Shown here in pieces: positions 51,251-60,692 of a stretch of 64,000 nt of DNA. The notes beneath the pieces were generated by a model. That model was given only the letters and a program-made list of their open reading frames with translations, was not told the origin of the DNA and searched no databases. Position 1 is the stretch's first letter. The number at the start of each line of letters is the position of its first letter. This stretch comes from a bacterium. Lineage in GTDB: Bacteria > Sysuimicrobiota > Sysuimicrobiia > Sysuimicrobiales > Humicultoraceae. Both the position numbers and the translations under genes were made by a program. The stretch is from NCBI GenBank assembly GCA_031082185.1, contig JAVHLI010000001.1, positions 377,980-441,979 of the forward strand, written 5' to 3'.

Positions 51251-53212
51251 ATGCGCGACCTGGCCTGGCTGATTCCGCTCTTTCCCCTGGCTGCGTACGG
51301 GCTGATCACAGCCTTCGGTCGGCGTCTGCCCGGAGCGGGAAGCTACGTGGCGGTTGCCGGCATCGGGCTTTCCGGATTGCTTTCGATCGGCATCTTCGTC
51401 GAGATGCTGTTGGGCGCCCCGCCGGTGGAGATGACCGTGCGCTGGATGCTCCTGGGCAGCAGCCCCTTGGAGCTGGGGTTCCGCGTGGATCACCTCACCA
51501 CCATCATGCTGCTGGTGGTTACGGTGGTCGGCTCGATGATCTTCACCTACTCGATCGGCTACATGAAGGGTGACCCGCGCTTCCCGCGCTTCTTCGCCTA
51601 CCTCTCGCTTTTCGCGGCCTCCATGCTCCTGCTGGTGCTGGCGGACAATCTGCTCTTCCTCTACGCCGGGTGGGAGCTGGTGGGGTTGTGCTCGTACCTG
51701 CTGATCGGTTTCTACTTCGAGAAGCCCTCTGCCGCGCGCGCCTCGATCAAGGCCTTCCTTACCACGCGCGTGGGCGACTTCTTCATGTTCCTGGGCATCA
51801 TGATCGTCTTCTTCACCCTCGGGACGTTCCGTTTCGAGGAGATCTTCGGACGCGTGCGCGAGGGAGCGCTCGCGGGGGCCGCGATCGGCGGGATTCCCTT
51901 GCTGACCCTGGCGGCGGTGCTGATCTTCGGTGGAGCGGTGGGCAAGTCGGCGCAGGTGCCGCTGCACACCTGGCTGCCCGACGCGATGGAGGGCCCCACC
52001 CCGGTCTCCGCGCTGATACACGCCGCGACGATGGTCGCCGCCGGCGTCTACTTGGTGGCGCGCACCTACACGATGTTCTTCGACTGGCCGGCCTCCGGAG
52101 CGCTCCACGGAAGCGCCGCATTGCAGACGGTGGCCTACGTGGGCGGGGTCACCGCCTTGATGGCCGCGACGATCGCCGTGGTCCAGGACGACATCAAGCG
52201 CGTGCTGGCGTACTCGACCATCAGCCAGCTCGGTCTGATGATGCTCGGCCTGGGAGTGCTGGGTTACGGAGCCGGCATGTTCCACCTGATGACGCACGCG
52301 TTCTTCAAGGCCCTGCTGTTCCTGGGCGCCGGCAGCGTGATCCACGCCATGCACACCAACGACATCAAGGCGATGGGCGGGCTCGCCCGCGCGATGCCGT
52401 CCACATACTGGACGTTCCTGATCGGCACCCTGGCGCTGGCGGGCGTGCCTCCGTTCGCGGGCTTCTGGAGCAAGGACGAGATCCTGCTGGAGGCGTTTCA
52501 CCACAACACCGGCTTGTTCGTGATGGCCGCCCTGACCTCGTTCCTGACCGCGTTCTACATGTTCCGGGTCATCTTCTACACGTTCTTGGGTAAGCTGCGG
52601 AGCCACGACGCGCACCCACATGAGAGCCCGCCCGTCATGACCGGGCCGCTGTGGGTTCTGGCCGGCTTCTCCGCGGTGGTCGGTCTGGTCGGCGCGCCGT
52701 TCCTGGGAAGCCCGATCCACAAGTTCCTGCACTTCGAGGGCGTGGCGGTCGTGCCGTTCAGCGCCGGGCTTGCCCTCGTCTCCACCGCCATCGCCGGAGG
52801 TGGCATCCTGGCGGCGGCGGTCGTGTACCGCTGGGGGCTGGTCCCATCATCCGCGCTGCGCCGCGCCGCCGGCCCGTTGCACACGCTGGTGGTCCGCAAG
52901 TACTACTTCGACGAGTTCTATGCCCTGGCGTTCGTGCGCCCCACGCTCTGGATTGCCCGCTCGCTGCGGGTCTTCGATGTCTACGTGATTGACCTGCTGG
53001 TAAACCTGATCGGGTTTGGCGTCGTCGCCATGGCTCGGCTGTACCGGTTGTTCGATCTGTACGTGGTAGACGGCGTGGTCAACCTGGTGGGCTGGACGGC
53101 CAAGGCGCTCGGTGGAACGTTGCGCTACATTCAAACCGGCCGTGCGCAGAATTACCTGCTTGCGATCGCGCTGGGCGTGATCGTGATCGTGGCCGCGGGG
53201 CTGTTGCGGTAG
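51251..53212 (+). CDS. nuoL: NADH-quinone oxidoreductase subunit L
   Basis: The 653-residue antiporter-like subunit has YAGWELVGLCSYLLIGFY (glutamate of TM5), GKSAQVPLHTWLPDAMEGPTPVSALIHAATMVAAGVYLVAR, and the lateral amphipathic helix region near the C-terminus. It pumps protons at the distal end of the arm. The ATG at 51251 is preferred over GTG 51242, which overlaps nuoK. Confidence 0.96.
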   Translation: MRDLAWLIPLFPLAAYGLITAFGRRLPGAGSYVAVAGIGLSGLLSIGIFVEMLLGAPPVEMTVRWMLLGSSPLELGFRVDHLTTIMLLVVTVVGSMIFTYSIGYMKGDPRFPRFFAYLSLFAASMLLLVLADNLLFLYAGWELVGLCSYLLIGFYFEKPSAARASIKAFLTTRVGDFFMFLGIMIVFFTLGTFRFEEIFGRVREGALAGAAIGGIPLLTLAAVLIFGGAVGKSAQVPLHTWLPDAMEGPTPVSALIHAATMVAAGVYLVARTYTMFFDWPASGALHGSAALQTVAYVGGVTALMAATIAVVQDDIKRVLAYSTISQLGLMMLGLGVLGYGAGMFHLMTHAFFKALLFLGAGSVIHAMHTNDIKAMGGLARAMPSTYWTFLIGTLALAGVPPFAGFWSKDEILLEAFHHNTGLFVMAALTSFLTAFYMFRVIFYTFLGKLRSHDAHPHESPPVMTGPLWVLAGFSAVVGLVGAPFLGSPIHKFLHFEGVAVVPFSAGLALVSTAIAGGGILAAAVVYRWGLVPSSALRRAAGPLHTLVVRKYYFDEFYALAFVRPTLWIARSLRVFDVYVIDLLVNLIGFGVVAMARLYRLFDLYVVDGVVNLVGWTAKALGGTLRYIQTGRAQNYLLAIALGVIVIVAAGLLR

Positions 53213-53255
53213 TTCGGGCCGGGCGCCGCCTGGGGAAGAGGGGGAAGGGACTCGA

Positions 53256-54764
53256 ATGGAACGCTACCTGCTGACAATCACGGTGTTCCTGCCGCTGCTC
53301 GGCGGGTTGATAATCCTGCTGATCCCGAAGGGCCGGGGCGAGCTGATGAAGTGGGTGGCCGCCGCCGCCGCCGGGCTCGCCTTCCTGGTGTCGCTGTGGC
53401 TCCTGGGGCCGTTCGAGATCGGCAGCGCCGGCATGCAGCTCCAGGAGCGCTACCTGTGGATCCCCGGGATCGGGATCAACTACCACCTCGGTGTGGACGG
53501 GCTGAGCCTTCCGCTGCTGATCATGACCACCCTGCTGTCCCTGCTTTCGGTCATCTACTCGTGGCGCGTCGAGATGCGGCTCAAGGAGTACCTGTTCCTG
53601 TTCCTGCTGCTCGAGACCGGGACGTTGGGCGTCTTCGTGGCGCTGGACTTCTTCCTGTTCTTCGTGTTCTGGGAGATCACGCTGGTGCCGATGTACCTCC
53701 TGATCGGCATCTGGGGCGGTCCGCGCCGAGAGTACGCGGCGATCAAGTTCTTCCTTTACACCCTCGTGGGCTCGCTGGCGATGTTGCTGGCGATCATGCT
53801 GCTCTACTTCAACGCCGAGCCCCGCACGTTTGGGATCCTCGAGCTGATCCAGCAGCAGCCGCTGGCCCAGGTGCCGGCGCTCGCGGCGCTGGCGTTCTGG
53901 GGCTTCTTCCTGTCGTTTGCGATCAAGGTGCCGATGTGGCCGTTCCACACCTGGCTTCCGGACGCGCACGTGGAGGCGCCTACCGCCGGCAGCGTCATCC
54001 TGGCGGCCGTCCTACTGAAGATGGGGACGTACGGTTTCGTCCGGATCAGTCTGCCGATGCTGCCGGAGACCTTCAAGCTGTTCGCCTTCCCGATCGCGAT
54101 CCTGGCGCTGATTGGGATCGTCTACGGAGCTCTCGTGGCCATGGCGCAGACCGACCTCAAGAAGCTGGTCGCCTACTCCAGCGTCAACCACATGGGGTAC
54201 GTGATGCTGGGCGTCTCTGCCGCCGCGGCCGCGGTGGGTGTCCCGGAGAAGGCGTACGCCGCCACGATCGCGCTCAATGGGGCCGTATTCGAGATGATCG
54301 CCCACGGCATCATTACCGGCGCGCTGTTCCTCATCGTTGGGGTGATCTACGACTACCGGGCGCACACCCGAGGCGTGGATGAGTTCGGAGGGCTGGGCGC
54401 CAGGCTCCCGCTCTATACCGGCGTCACCATGATGGCTATGCTGGCCTCGATGGGCCTGCCGGGTTTGATGGGGTTCGTGGCCGAGTTCCTGATCTTCGTG
54501 GGATCGTTCGGCGTGTTCCCCGAACTGACCGCCCTGGCGGTCACCGGCGTCATCTTCTCGGCCGCGATGTTCCTGTGGACCATCCAACGCATCTTCCTGG
54601 GCCCGCTCAACCCCAAGTGGGCCGATCTGCCCGATCTCGACCGGCGCGAGATAATATCCCTGGCTCCGCTGGCCGCGCTCATGCTGGCCTTCGGGGTCTA
54701 CCCGCGGCCGCTTCTGGACATGATAAACGTGGCGATGACGAGCCTGGTAGCCGTGCTGCGGTAG
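53256..54764 (+). CDS. nuoM: NADH-quinone oxidoreductase subunit M
   Basis: The 502-residue antiporter-like subunit has FFVFWEITLVPMYLLIGIWG (TM5 Glu) and IKVPMWPFHTWLPDAHVEAPTAGSVILAAVLLKMGTYG, typical of NuoM, and a C-terminal FLGPLNPKW tail. The ATG follows GGGGGAAGGG. It is a proton-pumping unit of the membrane arm. Confidence 0.96.
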   Translation: MERYLLTITVFLPLLGGLIILLIPKGRGELMKWVAAAAAGLAFLVSLWLLGPFEIGSAGMQLQERYLWIPGIGINYHLGVDGLSLPLLIMTTLLSLLSVIYSWRVEMRLKEYLFLFLLLETGTLGVFVALDFFLFFVFWEITLVPMYLLIGIWGGPRREYAAIKFFLYTLVGSLAMLLAIMLLYFNAEPRTFGILELIQQQPLAQVPALAALAFWGFFLSFAIKVPMWPFHTWLPDAHVEAPTAGSVILAAVLLKMGTYGFVRISLPMLPETFKLFAFPIAILALIGIVYGALVAMAQTDLKKLVAYSSVNHMGYVMLGVSAAAAAVGVPEKAYAATIALNGAVFEMIAHGIITGALFLIVGVIYDYRAHTRGVDEFGGLGARLPLYTGVTMMAMLASMGLPGLMGFVAEFLIFVGSFGVFPELTALAVTGVIFSAAMFLWTIQRIFLGPLNPKWADLPDLDRREIISLAPLAALMLAFGVYPRPLLDMINVAMTSLVAVLR

Positions 54765-54773
54765 GGATTCCCG

Positions 54774-56216
54774 ATGCCGATACCGATTGAAGACATCTGG
54801 TCACTCGTCCCCGAGTTCTGGCTGGTAGGGCTGGGACTGTTGTTGGTGCTCCTCGACCTCTTCCTGCCCGGTGACCGCAAGCGCCTGGTGGGATGGGCGG
54901 CCGTCGTGGGGCTGCTTCTTGTCCTGATGCCCATTCTCGGGATGCTTGGCACGCCCGCCCGCACCGTCTTCTTCAACGCCTACGCGGTGGACGGTTTCGC
55001 GATCTTCTTCAAGCTCATCGCCGTGGTAGCTACAATCCTGGTCATCCTGTCTACCATGGACGCGCTTCGAGGACACACGAGCTTCGAGGGCGAGATGTAC
55101 GTGCTGCTGACCTTCGCGGCGCTGGGCGTGTGCCTGATGGCGGCCAGCGCCGATCTGATCCTGCTGGCGCTGTCGATCGAGTTCGTCAGTCTCTCCTCGT
55201 ACGTCATGGCCGGGTACTTCAAGTCCGACCCCCGGAGCAACGAGGCCGGGATCAAGTACTTCTTGTTCGGCGCCGTCTCCTCGGCGGTGATGATCTACGG
55301 CTTCTCAATTCTCTATGGCCTGACCGGAGAGACCAACCTCTACGCCATCGCCGATCGTGTTCGGACCGCGCCCCAACCCGCCCTGGTGCTGGCGGTGGGC
55401 ATGGCGCTGGCCGGTCTCGGGTTCAAGGTCTCGATGGTTCCGTTCCACCAGTGGACGCCGGACGTCTACGAGGGCGCGCCGACGCCGGTGGCGGCATTTC
55501 TGTCCGTGGCGTCCAAGGCGGCTGGGTTCGCGGCGCTGGTCAGGTTCCTGATGGTCGCCATCGATCCGGGTCCGGTGGACTGGGTCGCGCCGATCGCAGT
55601 CCTCTCCGCGGTGAGCATGACGCTCGGCAACCTGCTGGCCCTGCCGCAGCGCAACATAAAGCGGATGCTGGCGTACTCCAGCATCTCGCACGCGGGCTTC
55701 CTGCTGATGGGGGTTGCGGCCCACCGTGGCGACTTCGGCGCCCCCGGCCTGCTGATCTACCTGCTGGCGTACACGTTCACGAATCTGGGCGCGTTCTTCG
55801 TCGCGATAGCCGTAGGAGGAAGGTTGGGTTCGGACGAGATAGCGGGTTACGCCGGCCTGGCGCAGCGCTCGGCCGGCCTAGCCGCCGTCATGGCGCTGTT
55901 CATGCTGTCGCTGACCGGCATACCGCCCACGGGCGGGTTCCTCGGCAAGTTCTACATCTTCGGCGCGGCGGTCAACAACGGGCTGCTGTGGCTGGCCGTG
56001 GTGGCGGTGATCAACAGCGTGGTGGCGCTGTACTATTACATGAACGTGATCCGGGTCATGTACCTGCTCCCGGCCCCCTTGGGTGGATCTATGACCGGGC
56101 CGGTGCCCCTGCGCCTGGCCCTTGGGATAGCGGCGCTGGGTACGCTGGTGATAGGGATCTTCCCGCAGCCGTTTCTCACCCTCGTCGGGGCGGCCGCGAT
56201 GCTGCTGCGGATGTAG
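54774..56216 (+). CDS. nuoN: NADH-quinone oxidoreductase subunit N
   Basis: The 480-residue antiporter-like subunit has LALSIEFVSLSSYVMAGYFKSDPRSNEAGIKYFLFGAVSSAVMIYG and KVSMVPFHQWTPDVYEGAPTPVAAFLSVASKAAGFAALVRF, both NuoN signatures. It is the last gene of the cluster; the V-ATPase promoter begins 58 bp downstream. Confidence 0.96.
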   Translation: MPIPIEDIWSLVPEFWLVGLGLLLVLLDLFLPGDRKRLVGWAAVVGLLLVLMPILGMLGTPARTVFFNAYAVDGFAIFFKLIAVVATILVILSTMDALRGHTSFEGEMYVLLTFAALGVCLMAASADLILLALSIEFVSLSSYVMAGYFKSDPRSNEAGIKYFLFGAVSSAVMIYGFSILYGLTGETNLYAIADRVRTAPQPALVLAVGMALAGLGFKVSMVPFHQWTPDVYEGAPTPVAAFLSVASKAAGFAALVRFLMVAIDPGPVDWVAPIAVLSAVSMTLGNLLALPQRNIKRMLAYSSISHAGFLLMGVAAHRGDFGAPGLLIYLLAYTFTNLGAFFVAIAVGGRLGSDEIAGYAGLAQRSAGLAAVMALFMLSLTGIPPTGGFLGKFYIFGAAVNNGLLWLAVVAVINSVVALYYYMNVIRVMYLLPAPLGGSMTGPVPLRLALGIAALGTLVIGIFPQPFLTLVGAAAMLLRM

Positions 56217-56274
56217 CTCTGCGGGGCTCGATAGAACGACGGAAACCCGCGCGGTGGTTGGATTTCGGCCCATC

Positions 56275-56303
56275 TTGACGGGTCAAGGGGGGTCTGTTAG
56301 TCT
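56275..56303 (+). promoter_or_regulatory. promoter of the V-type ATPase operon
   Basis: TTGACG (56275-56280), 17 bp, TAGTCT (56298-56303), 76 bp before the first V-ATPase gene. This leaves a leader of about 70 nt containing a hairpin. Confidence 0.6.
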
Positions 56304-56318
56304 GAGTTGTGGAGTGAG

Positions 56319-56349
56319 CCCCCGGGGCGCTGCGTCCTGGGGGTTTATT
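56319..56349 (+). terminator. possible leader hairpin with U-rich tail
   Basis: CCCCC (56319-56323) can pair with GGGGG (56339-56343), followed by TTTATT. It lies after the putative V-ATPase promoter, so if real it would act as an attenuator rather than an end-of-operon terminator. The stem is short and the loop is 15 nt. Confidence 0.35.
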
Positions 56350-56378
56350 GCTGGCTGGATTCTAGGGAGCCGGGGGCC

Positions 56379-56741
56379 ATGGGAGAAAAGAACCCAGCAG
56401 GTCACAAGGACGACCACCGCACCGGCGAGCACTTCCTGAAGGTCATCGCCGACCGGGAGCGCGAGCTTGAGGCCCAGATTGCGGCCGCCCGCGACGAGGC
56501 CGCGGCCATCGTCGCCCAGGCGCGGGGTCAAGCCGAGCAGATCGCCCGCGACGCCCGCTCCGAGGCCGCCCGATTGGCAGGCGAGTCGGAGAGGCAGGTC
56601 GCCGAAGAGGCCCAGCGGATCCAGCACGAGGCCCAGGCCCGCGCCGAGCGCGAGGTCGAGAACCTGCGCAAGCGGGCGGCGGGCCGGCTCGAGGCGGCGG
56701 TGGCAGGCGTGGTGGAGCACGTGGTCACGGGCGGCGAATGA
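56379..56741 (+). CDS. V/A-type ATPase subunit G/H (peripheral stalk coiled coil)
   Basis: The 120-residue protein is nearly all charged/alanine coiled coil (HFLKVIADRERELEAQIAAARDEAAAIVAQARGQAEQIARDARSEAARL ...). It fits the peripheral-stalk G (AhaH) subunit that pairs with subunit E and binds the cytoplasmic arm of subunit I. The ATG precedes subunit I and overlaps it by ATGA. Family assignment is by composition and operon position. Confidence 0.82.
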   Translation: MGEKNPAGHKDDHRTGEHFLKVIADRERELEAQIAAARDEAAAIVAQARGQAEQIARDARSEAARLAGESERQVAEEAQRIQHEAQARAEREVENLRKRAAGRLEAAVAGVVEHVVTGGE

Positions 56742-58726
56742 TCGTCGAGATGCGCCGGGTGCTGGTCTTCGGCCCCAAGCGGCTGCTCGGCGGGGTCGTG
56801 GAGGAAGTCCAGCGCATCGGATCTCTGCACATCGATCGAGTCGAGGCCCCGGACGGATCTGTCAGTGCGGTGCGGCTCGACGAGGAGGCCTCGGCGGCAC
56901 AGGCGGCGATCGAGCGCGCCCACCACCGCGCCTCCGGTTTGCTCATCCTGCTTCCGGCCGTGCCCCCGGCGCCGGGCGACTCCGCGGCGGCTTCCCTGGC
57001 GGATGGCGACCCATCGGATTCCGAGGCGCTCGCGGATCCCGAGACGCTCGACGCGGCGCTGGCCGGTATCGAGACCGAGGTGGCGGCCCTTACCCGGCGG
57101 CGGCTCGAAGCCGAGGAAGAGCTCGATCTGATCCAGACCTACGAGAGCGCGCTCCGCGTGCTCTCCCCGCTGCTCGGCGCGCTTTCGGGCAGCCGGGCCC
57201 TGGAGTCCGTGGGTTTCATCCTGCGCGGCAAGGACCTCTCGGTCGTCACCTCACTGCGCAACCATCTCAGCGAGTTGACCGGCGGCCGCATCGAGGTGGC
57301 CAGCCGCACGATCGAGGAGGGCAAGATCGGCGTTGTCGTGGCGTTTCTGCACCGCGACGCGGAGACGATCCGAGGATGGCTCACCAGGGCGGGGATCAGC
57401 GAGCTGCGCCTGCCCGCCCGCTTCTCCGCTGAGGGGCCTGCCGAGGCGGTGCGCCAGATGGAGCGTCGGCGCGCCGAGCTGCCGGGCGAGCTGGCCGGCA
57501 TCACCGCGTCGCTGGCCGATGTCTCTCGCCGGCACCGCCCCATGGTGGAGGCGCTGCTGGCGCTGGCCACCGATCGGCTCGCGCAGTTCCGCGCGATGGT
57601 TCATCTTGCACAGTCGCACTACGCCTTCATCCTGCACGGCTGGGCGCCTGCCGATCGCATAGCCGAAGTGCGCGGCACATTGCAGGCCAGGTTCGGTCGC
57701 GACGTGCTCGTTCAGGACCTGCCGGCCGATCCACACGACGCCGCGGCGGTGCCGGTAATGCTGGACAACCCCTCGGTGATCAGGCCGTTCCAGCGCATGC
57801 TGGGGTTGTTCAAGCCGCCGCGGTACGGGACGCTGGACCCCACGATCTATCTGGCGGTCTTCTTTCCGGTGTTCGTCGGGATGGTCATCGGTGACGTGGC
57901 ATACGGCTCCATGCTGTTCGCACTCGGCTGGTGGATGCGCGGCAAGGCCCGCCGTGGAGAGGCCTGGGACGTCGCACTGGGCAGCATCAAGATGGGGATG
58001 CGCATCACCCCAACAGTGCTTGCCGACATCTCGTGGGTCATCCGGGTTATGGCCACGTGGGTGATCCTCTTCGGGGTCCTCTATCTCGAGATCTTCGGCA
58101 ATCTTATCGAGCACCACTTCGGGTGGCATCCGATCTTCAATCGCGTGACCCAGGCAACCGCCTTCTTCTACATGACCGTGGCCGTCGGCGCTGTGCAGGT
58201 GGCGCTGGGGTACTTTCTCCACATGGTGCTGGCGGTGCGCCACCGTCACCTGGTTGGGGTGTTGGAGTCCCTGGCGATGCTCTGCGGCGTCGCCGCCCTG
58301 CTCCTGCTGCTTGGGGGCATGGGCAACATCGTCCCGCCGAGCCTGATGGGACTGGGCGTCGTGCTGGCCGGAGGGTTCCTCGCGTTCTTTCTGGTCGGGG
58401 TCGTGCTCAAGCCGTTCTCGCTCATGTGGTTGCTCGAGGTGATCTCCGGCATGGGCAACGTGCTCTCATACGCCCGGTTGTTCGGCGTGGGCCTGGCGGC
58501 GGCAGTGCTTGCGAACGTGTCCAACGAGCTGGGCGGCGCAATGGGGCCGGTGTGGGTCGGCGTGGTCGCCGGCATGCTCATCCAGATGATCTTCTTCGCG
58601 TTCACGTTCGCCGGCCACGTCATCCAGCCCGCCCGGTTGAACTGGGTCGAGTTCCTGACCAAGGTGAAGTACCATGATGAGACAGGCAACTCATATCAGC
58701 CGCTGCACAAAACAGGAGGTGACTAG
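56738..58726 (+). CDS. ntpI: V/A-type ATPase subunit I (a-type)
   Basis: The 662-residue protein has a long cytosolic N-terminal half (about 1-350) with helical hairpins, then about eight membrane helices. Conserved motifs include FFPVFVGMVIGDVAYGSM, EIFGNLIEHHFGWHP and NVLSYARLFGVGLAAAVLA, which includes the essential Arg region of the ion half-channel. It forms the stator channel next to the K ring. Confidence 0.94.
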   Translation: MIVEMRRVLVFGPKRLLGGVVEEVQRIGSLHIDRVEAPDGSVSAVRLDEEASAAQAAIERAHHRASGLLILLPAVPPAPGDSAAASLADGDPSDSEALADPETLDAALAGIETEVAALTRRRLEAEEELDLIQTYESALRVLSPLLGALSGSRALESVGFILRGKDLSVVTSLRNHLSELTGGRIEVASRTIEEGKIGVVVAFLHRDAETIRGWLTRAGISELRLPARFSAEGPAEAVRQMERRRAELPGELAGITASLADVSRRHRPMVEALLALATDRLAQFRAMVHLAQSHYAFILHGWAPADRIAEVRGTLQARFGRDVLVQDLPADPHDAAAVPVMLDNPSVIRPFQRMLGLFKPPRYGTLDPTIYLAVFFPVFVGMVIGDVAYGSMLFALGWWMRGKARRGEAWDVALGSIKMGMRITPTVLADISWVIRVMATWVILFGVLYLEIFGNLIEHHFGWHPIFNRVTQATAFFYMTVAVGAVQVALGYFLHMVLAVRHRHLVGVLESLAMLCGVAALLLLLGGMGNIVPPSLMGLGVVLAGGFLAFFLVGVVLKPFSLMWLLEVISGMGNVLSYARLFGVGLAAAVLANVSNELGGAMGPVWVGVVAGMLIQMIFFAFTFAGHVIQPARLNWVEFLTKVKYHDETGNSYQPLHKTGGD

Positions 58727-58727
58727 T

Positions 58728-59051
58728 TTGAAGAAGGCGGTGTTCATCGTCTTGACGTTGAGTGTGATGCTGCTCGCGACCGCGTCGGTCGCGCTGGCGG
58801 CTGAAGCCCCGGCTGCGGAGGTCAAGCAGATCACGATGGCTCACGGGCTGCTGGGGCTGGCCGCGGCGCTGGCGGTGGCGTTCGGCGCGATTGGAACCGC
58901 GTGGGCACAGTCGCGCATCGGCGCGGCCGCGGCCGGCGCCATGGCCGAGCGCCCGGAGATCGGCGGCCAGATGCTGATCTTCCTGGTCCTTCCGGAAACC
59001 ATGATCATCCTTGGTTTCGTCATCGCTTTCTTCATCGTCCAGAAGATCTAG
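58728..59051 (+). CDS. ntpK: V/A-type ATPase subunit K (c-ring proteolipid)
   Basis: The 107-residue protein has an N-terminal signal-like hydrophobic segment (1-24, ending ALAAE), then a two-helix hairpin. The ion-binding carboxylate is Glu90 in LPETMIILGFV. It has one hairpin per subunit, unlike the doubled Enterococcus form. The TTG at 58728 was chosen because a perfect AGGAGGTGA lies five bases upstream; upstream ATGs lie inside the subunit I gene. Whether H+ or Na+ is used cannot be decided by eye. Confidence 0.93.
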   Translation: MKKAVFIVLTLSVMLLATASVALAAEAPAAEVKQITMAHGLLGLAAALAVAFGAIGTAWAQSRIGAAAAGAMAERPEIGGQMLIFLVLPETMIILGFVIAFFIVQKI

Positions 59052-59060
59052 GACCGGGCA

Positions 59061-59648
59061 ATGGCGGGAACGGATTCTGAGCTGATTGCGCTGCTCGAAC
59101 GCGAGGCCACCTCCGAGCGCGAGCGGCTCCTGGCGGAGGCCGAGGCGCAGGCTGATGCCATCCGGGCCGAGGCACACCGCGCGGCCGATGAGGGACTCGC
59201 AGCGACACGGGAGCGGCTCCAGGCCGACGCGCGCGCGGCGCTGGTCAAGGCGAAGAGCACCGCGATGCTGCGGGCCTCGTCGCTGGTTCTGCAGGCCAAG
59301 GAGGACGAGATCTCCCGCGTGTTCGCGCAGGCTTCCTCCGCCCTGGAGTCGCTGGCCGCCGACGTCCGGCGCTACCCGGAAGTCCTGCGCCGGCTCATCG
59401 AAGAGGGGCTGGCGGCCCTGAGTGGCCGTGGCGTTGTGTCGGTGGCCCCTGCGGACCAGAAGATGGCCGAGGCGCTGATCCGCGAGCACGGGTGGGAGGC
59501 GACTAACTGCGCCGACCCTGCGATCAGCGGCGGGGCGCGTCTCTCTTCGCCCGACGGGCGCCTCGTAGTGACAAACACCCTGGCCTCACGGCTCGGCCGC
59601 GCGCGACCGGCGCTGGCGGCCGAGGTGGCCAGGAAGTTGTGGGGGTAG
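59061..59648 (+). CDS. ntpE: V/A-type ATPase subunit E
   Basis: The 195-residue subunit has an N-terminal coiled coil (ELIALLEREATSERERLLAEAEAQADAIRAEAHRAADEGL) and a C-terminal globular part ending in GGARLSSPDGRLVVTNTLASRLGRARPALAAEVARKLWG, a typical vATP-synt_E end. It forms the peripheral stalk with G. The ATG is preceded by AGGACCGGGCA, a moderate site. Confidence 0.9.
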   Translation: MAGTDSELIALLEREATSERERLLAEAEAQADAIRAEAHRAADEGLAATRERLQADARAALVKAKSTAMLRASSLVLQAKEDEISRVFAQASSALESLAADVRRYPEVLRRLIEEGLAALSGRGVVSVAPADQKMAEALIREHGWEATNCADPAISGGARLSSPDGRLVVTNTLASRLGRARPALAAEVARKLWG

Positions 59649-59660
59649 CGGTCCGGCGCG

Positions 59661-60692
59661 ATGCCTGACTTTCCGTACATCAACGCGCGGGTGCGCGCGA
59701 TGCGCAGCCGGCTGCTGACCGCCGCGCAGCTCGATGAGCTGCTGGGGTTCACGACGCTGCCGGCGTTCCTGCAGGCCATGGCCTCCACGCCTTACGCCGG
59801 CGACCTCCAGGAGGCCCTCGTGCGATTCGAGGGCGTCCGGGCCGTGGACGAAGCACTGGCCAGGAACCTACGGCGCACCACGCGGAAGATCCTGGGGTTC
59901 GCCGACGGCCGGCCCCGGGCGCTGATCGAGGTGGTCCTGCTGCGGTGGGACCTGGTGAACCTCCGGGTAATAGTGCGCGGCAAGCATGCCGGCCGGTCGG
60001 ACGGCGAGGTGATGGCAGCGCTGCTGCCCGCGGGCACGCTGGGCGAGGCCGCCCTCAAGGAGATGGTCGCAGCGCCCGACATCGCCGGCGTGGTCGGCAC
60101 GTTGGAGGCGGTGGGGCATCCCTTCGCGCAGGTAGCGGCCGAGGCCATGGCGGGTTATGCCGGGAACCAGGATCTCCTCGCTTTCGAGCTGCTGTTGGAT
60201 CGCGCCTATGTCGAGCGCGGCATGCGGCAAACCCGGGGGCGCAGCAGCGACGCGACGGTGCTCCGCGAGGTGCTCCACGCCGAGATAGACGCGGCGAACG
60301 CCAAGACCGCGCTCAAGCTGGACTCGGCCGAGGGGCTGGACGAGGAGGCGCGGCTGCGCTTCTTCATTCCCGGCGGCGTGATGCTCCCTGCGGAGCTGTT
60401 CCTGGCCCTGTCCGCACCGAGCACGCGGGCGTCGGCCTGGCAGAAGTTGCGGCTCAGCGGCTTTCCGATCCGCGACCTCCCGGAGACCCCGATCGAGTTT
60501 GAGCGTGCCCTGGATCTGGCGACGGCGCAGGCGCTGGCCGGGCGCTATCGTGGCGATCCGCTCGGACTGGACATCGTGATCGGGTACCTGGCGCTGAAGA
60601 CCTACGAGGTGGCCAACCTCCGCCTGGTGGCGCGGGGTGCGTTCCTGGGGCTGCCGCGCGAGGCGGTGCGGCGGGAGATGGTCCGTGTTTAG
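59661..60692 (+). CDS. ntpC: V/A-type ATPase subunit C (d-type)
   Basis: The 343-residue helical subunit links the central stalk to the K ring. Typical pieces are YINARVRAMRSRLLTAAQLDELL at the N-terminus and YLALKTYEVANLRLVARGAFLGLPREAVRREMVRV at the C-terminus. The order E-C-F matches Thermus and other bacterial A-type operons. The end overlaps subunit F by eight bases. Confidence 0.92.
   Translation: MPDFPYINARVRAMRSRLLTAAQLDELLGFTTLPAFLQAMASTPYAGDLQEALVRFEGVRAVDEALARNLRRTTRKILGFADGRPRALIEVVLLRWDLVNLRVIVRGKHAGRSDGEVMAALLPAGTLGEAALKEMVAAPDIAGVVGTLEAVGHPFAQVAAEAMAGYAGNQDLLAFELLLDRAYVERGMRQTRGRSSDATVLREVLHAEIDAANAKTALKLDSAEGLDEEARLRFFIPGGVMLPAELFLALSAPSTRASAWQKLRLSGFPIRDLPETPIEFERALDLATAQALAGRYRGDPLGLDIVIGYLALKTYEVANLRLVARGAFLGLPREAVRREMVRV

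Noticed and set aside
51215-52732. 505-codon antisense frame over nuoL, rich in His, Gln and Glu
   Set aside because: The composition is the typical mirror of a hydrophobic membrane protein; no start signal or domain is seen.
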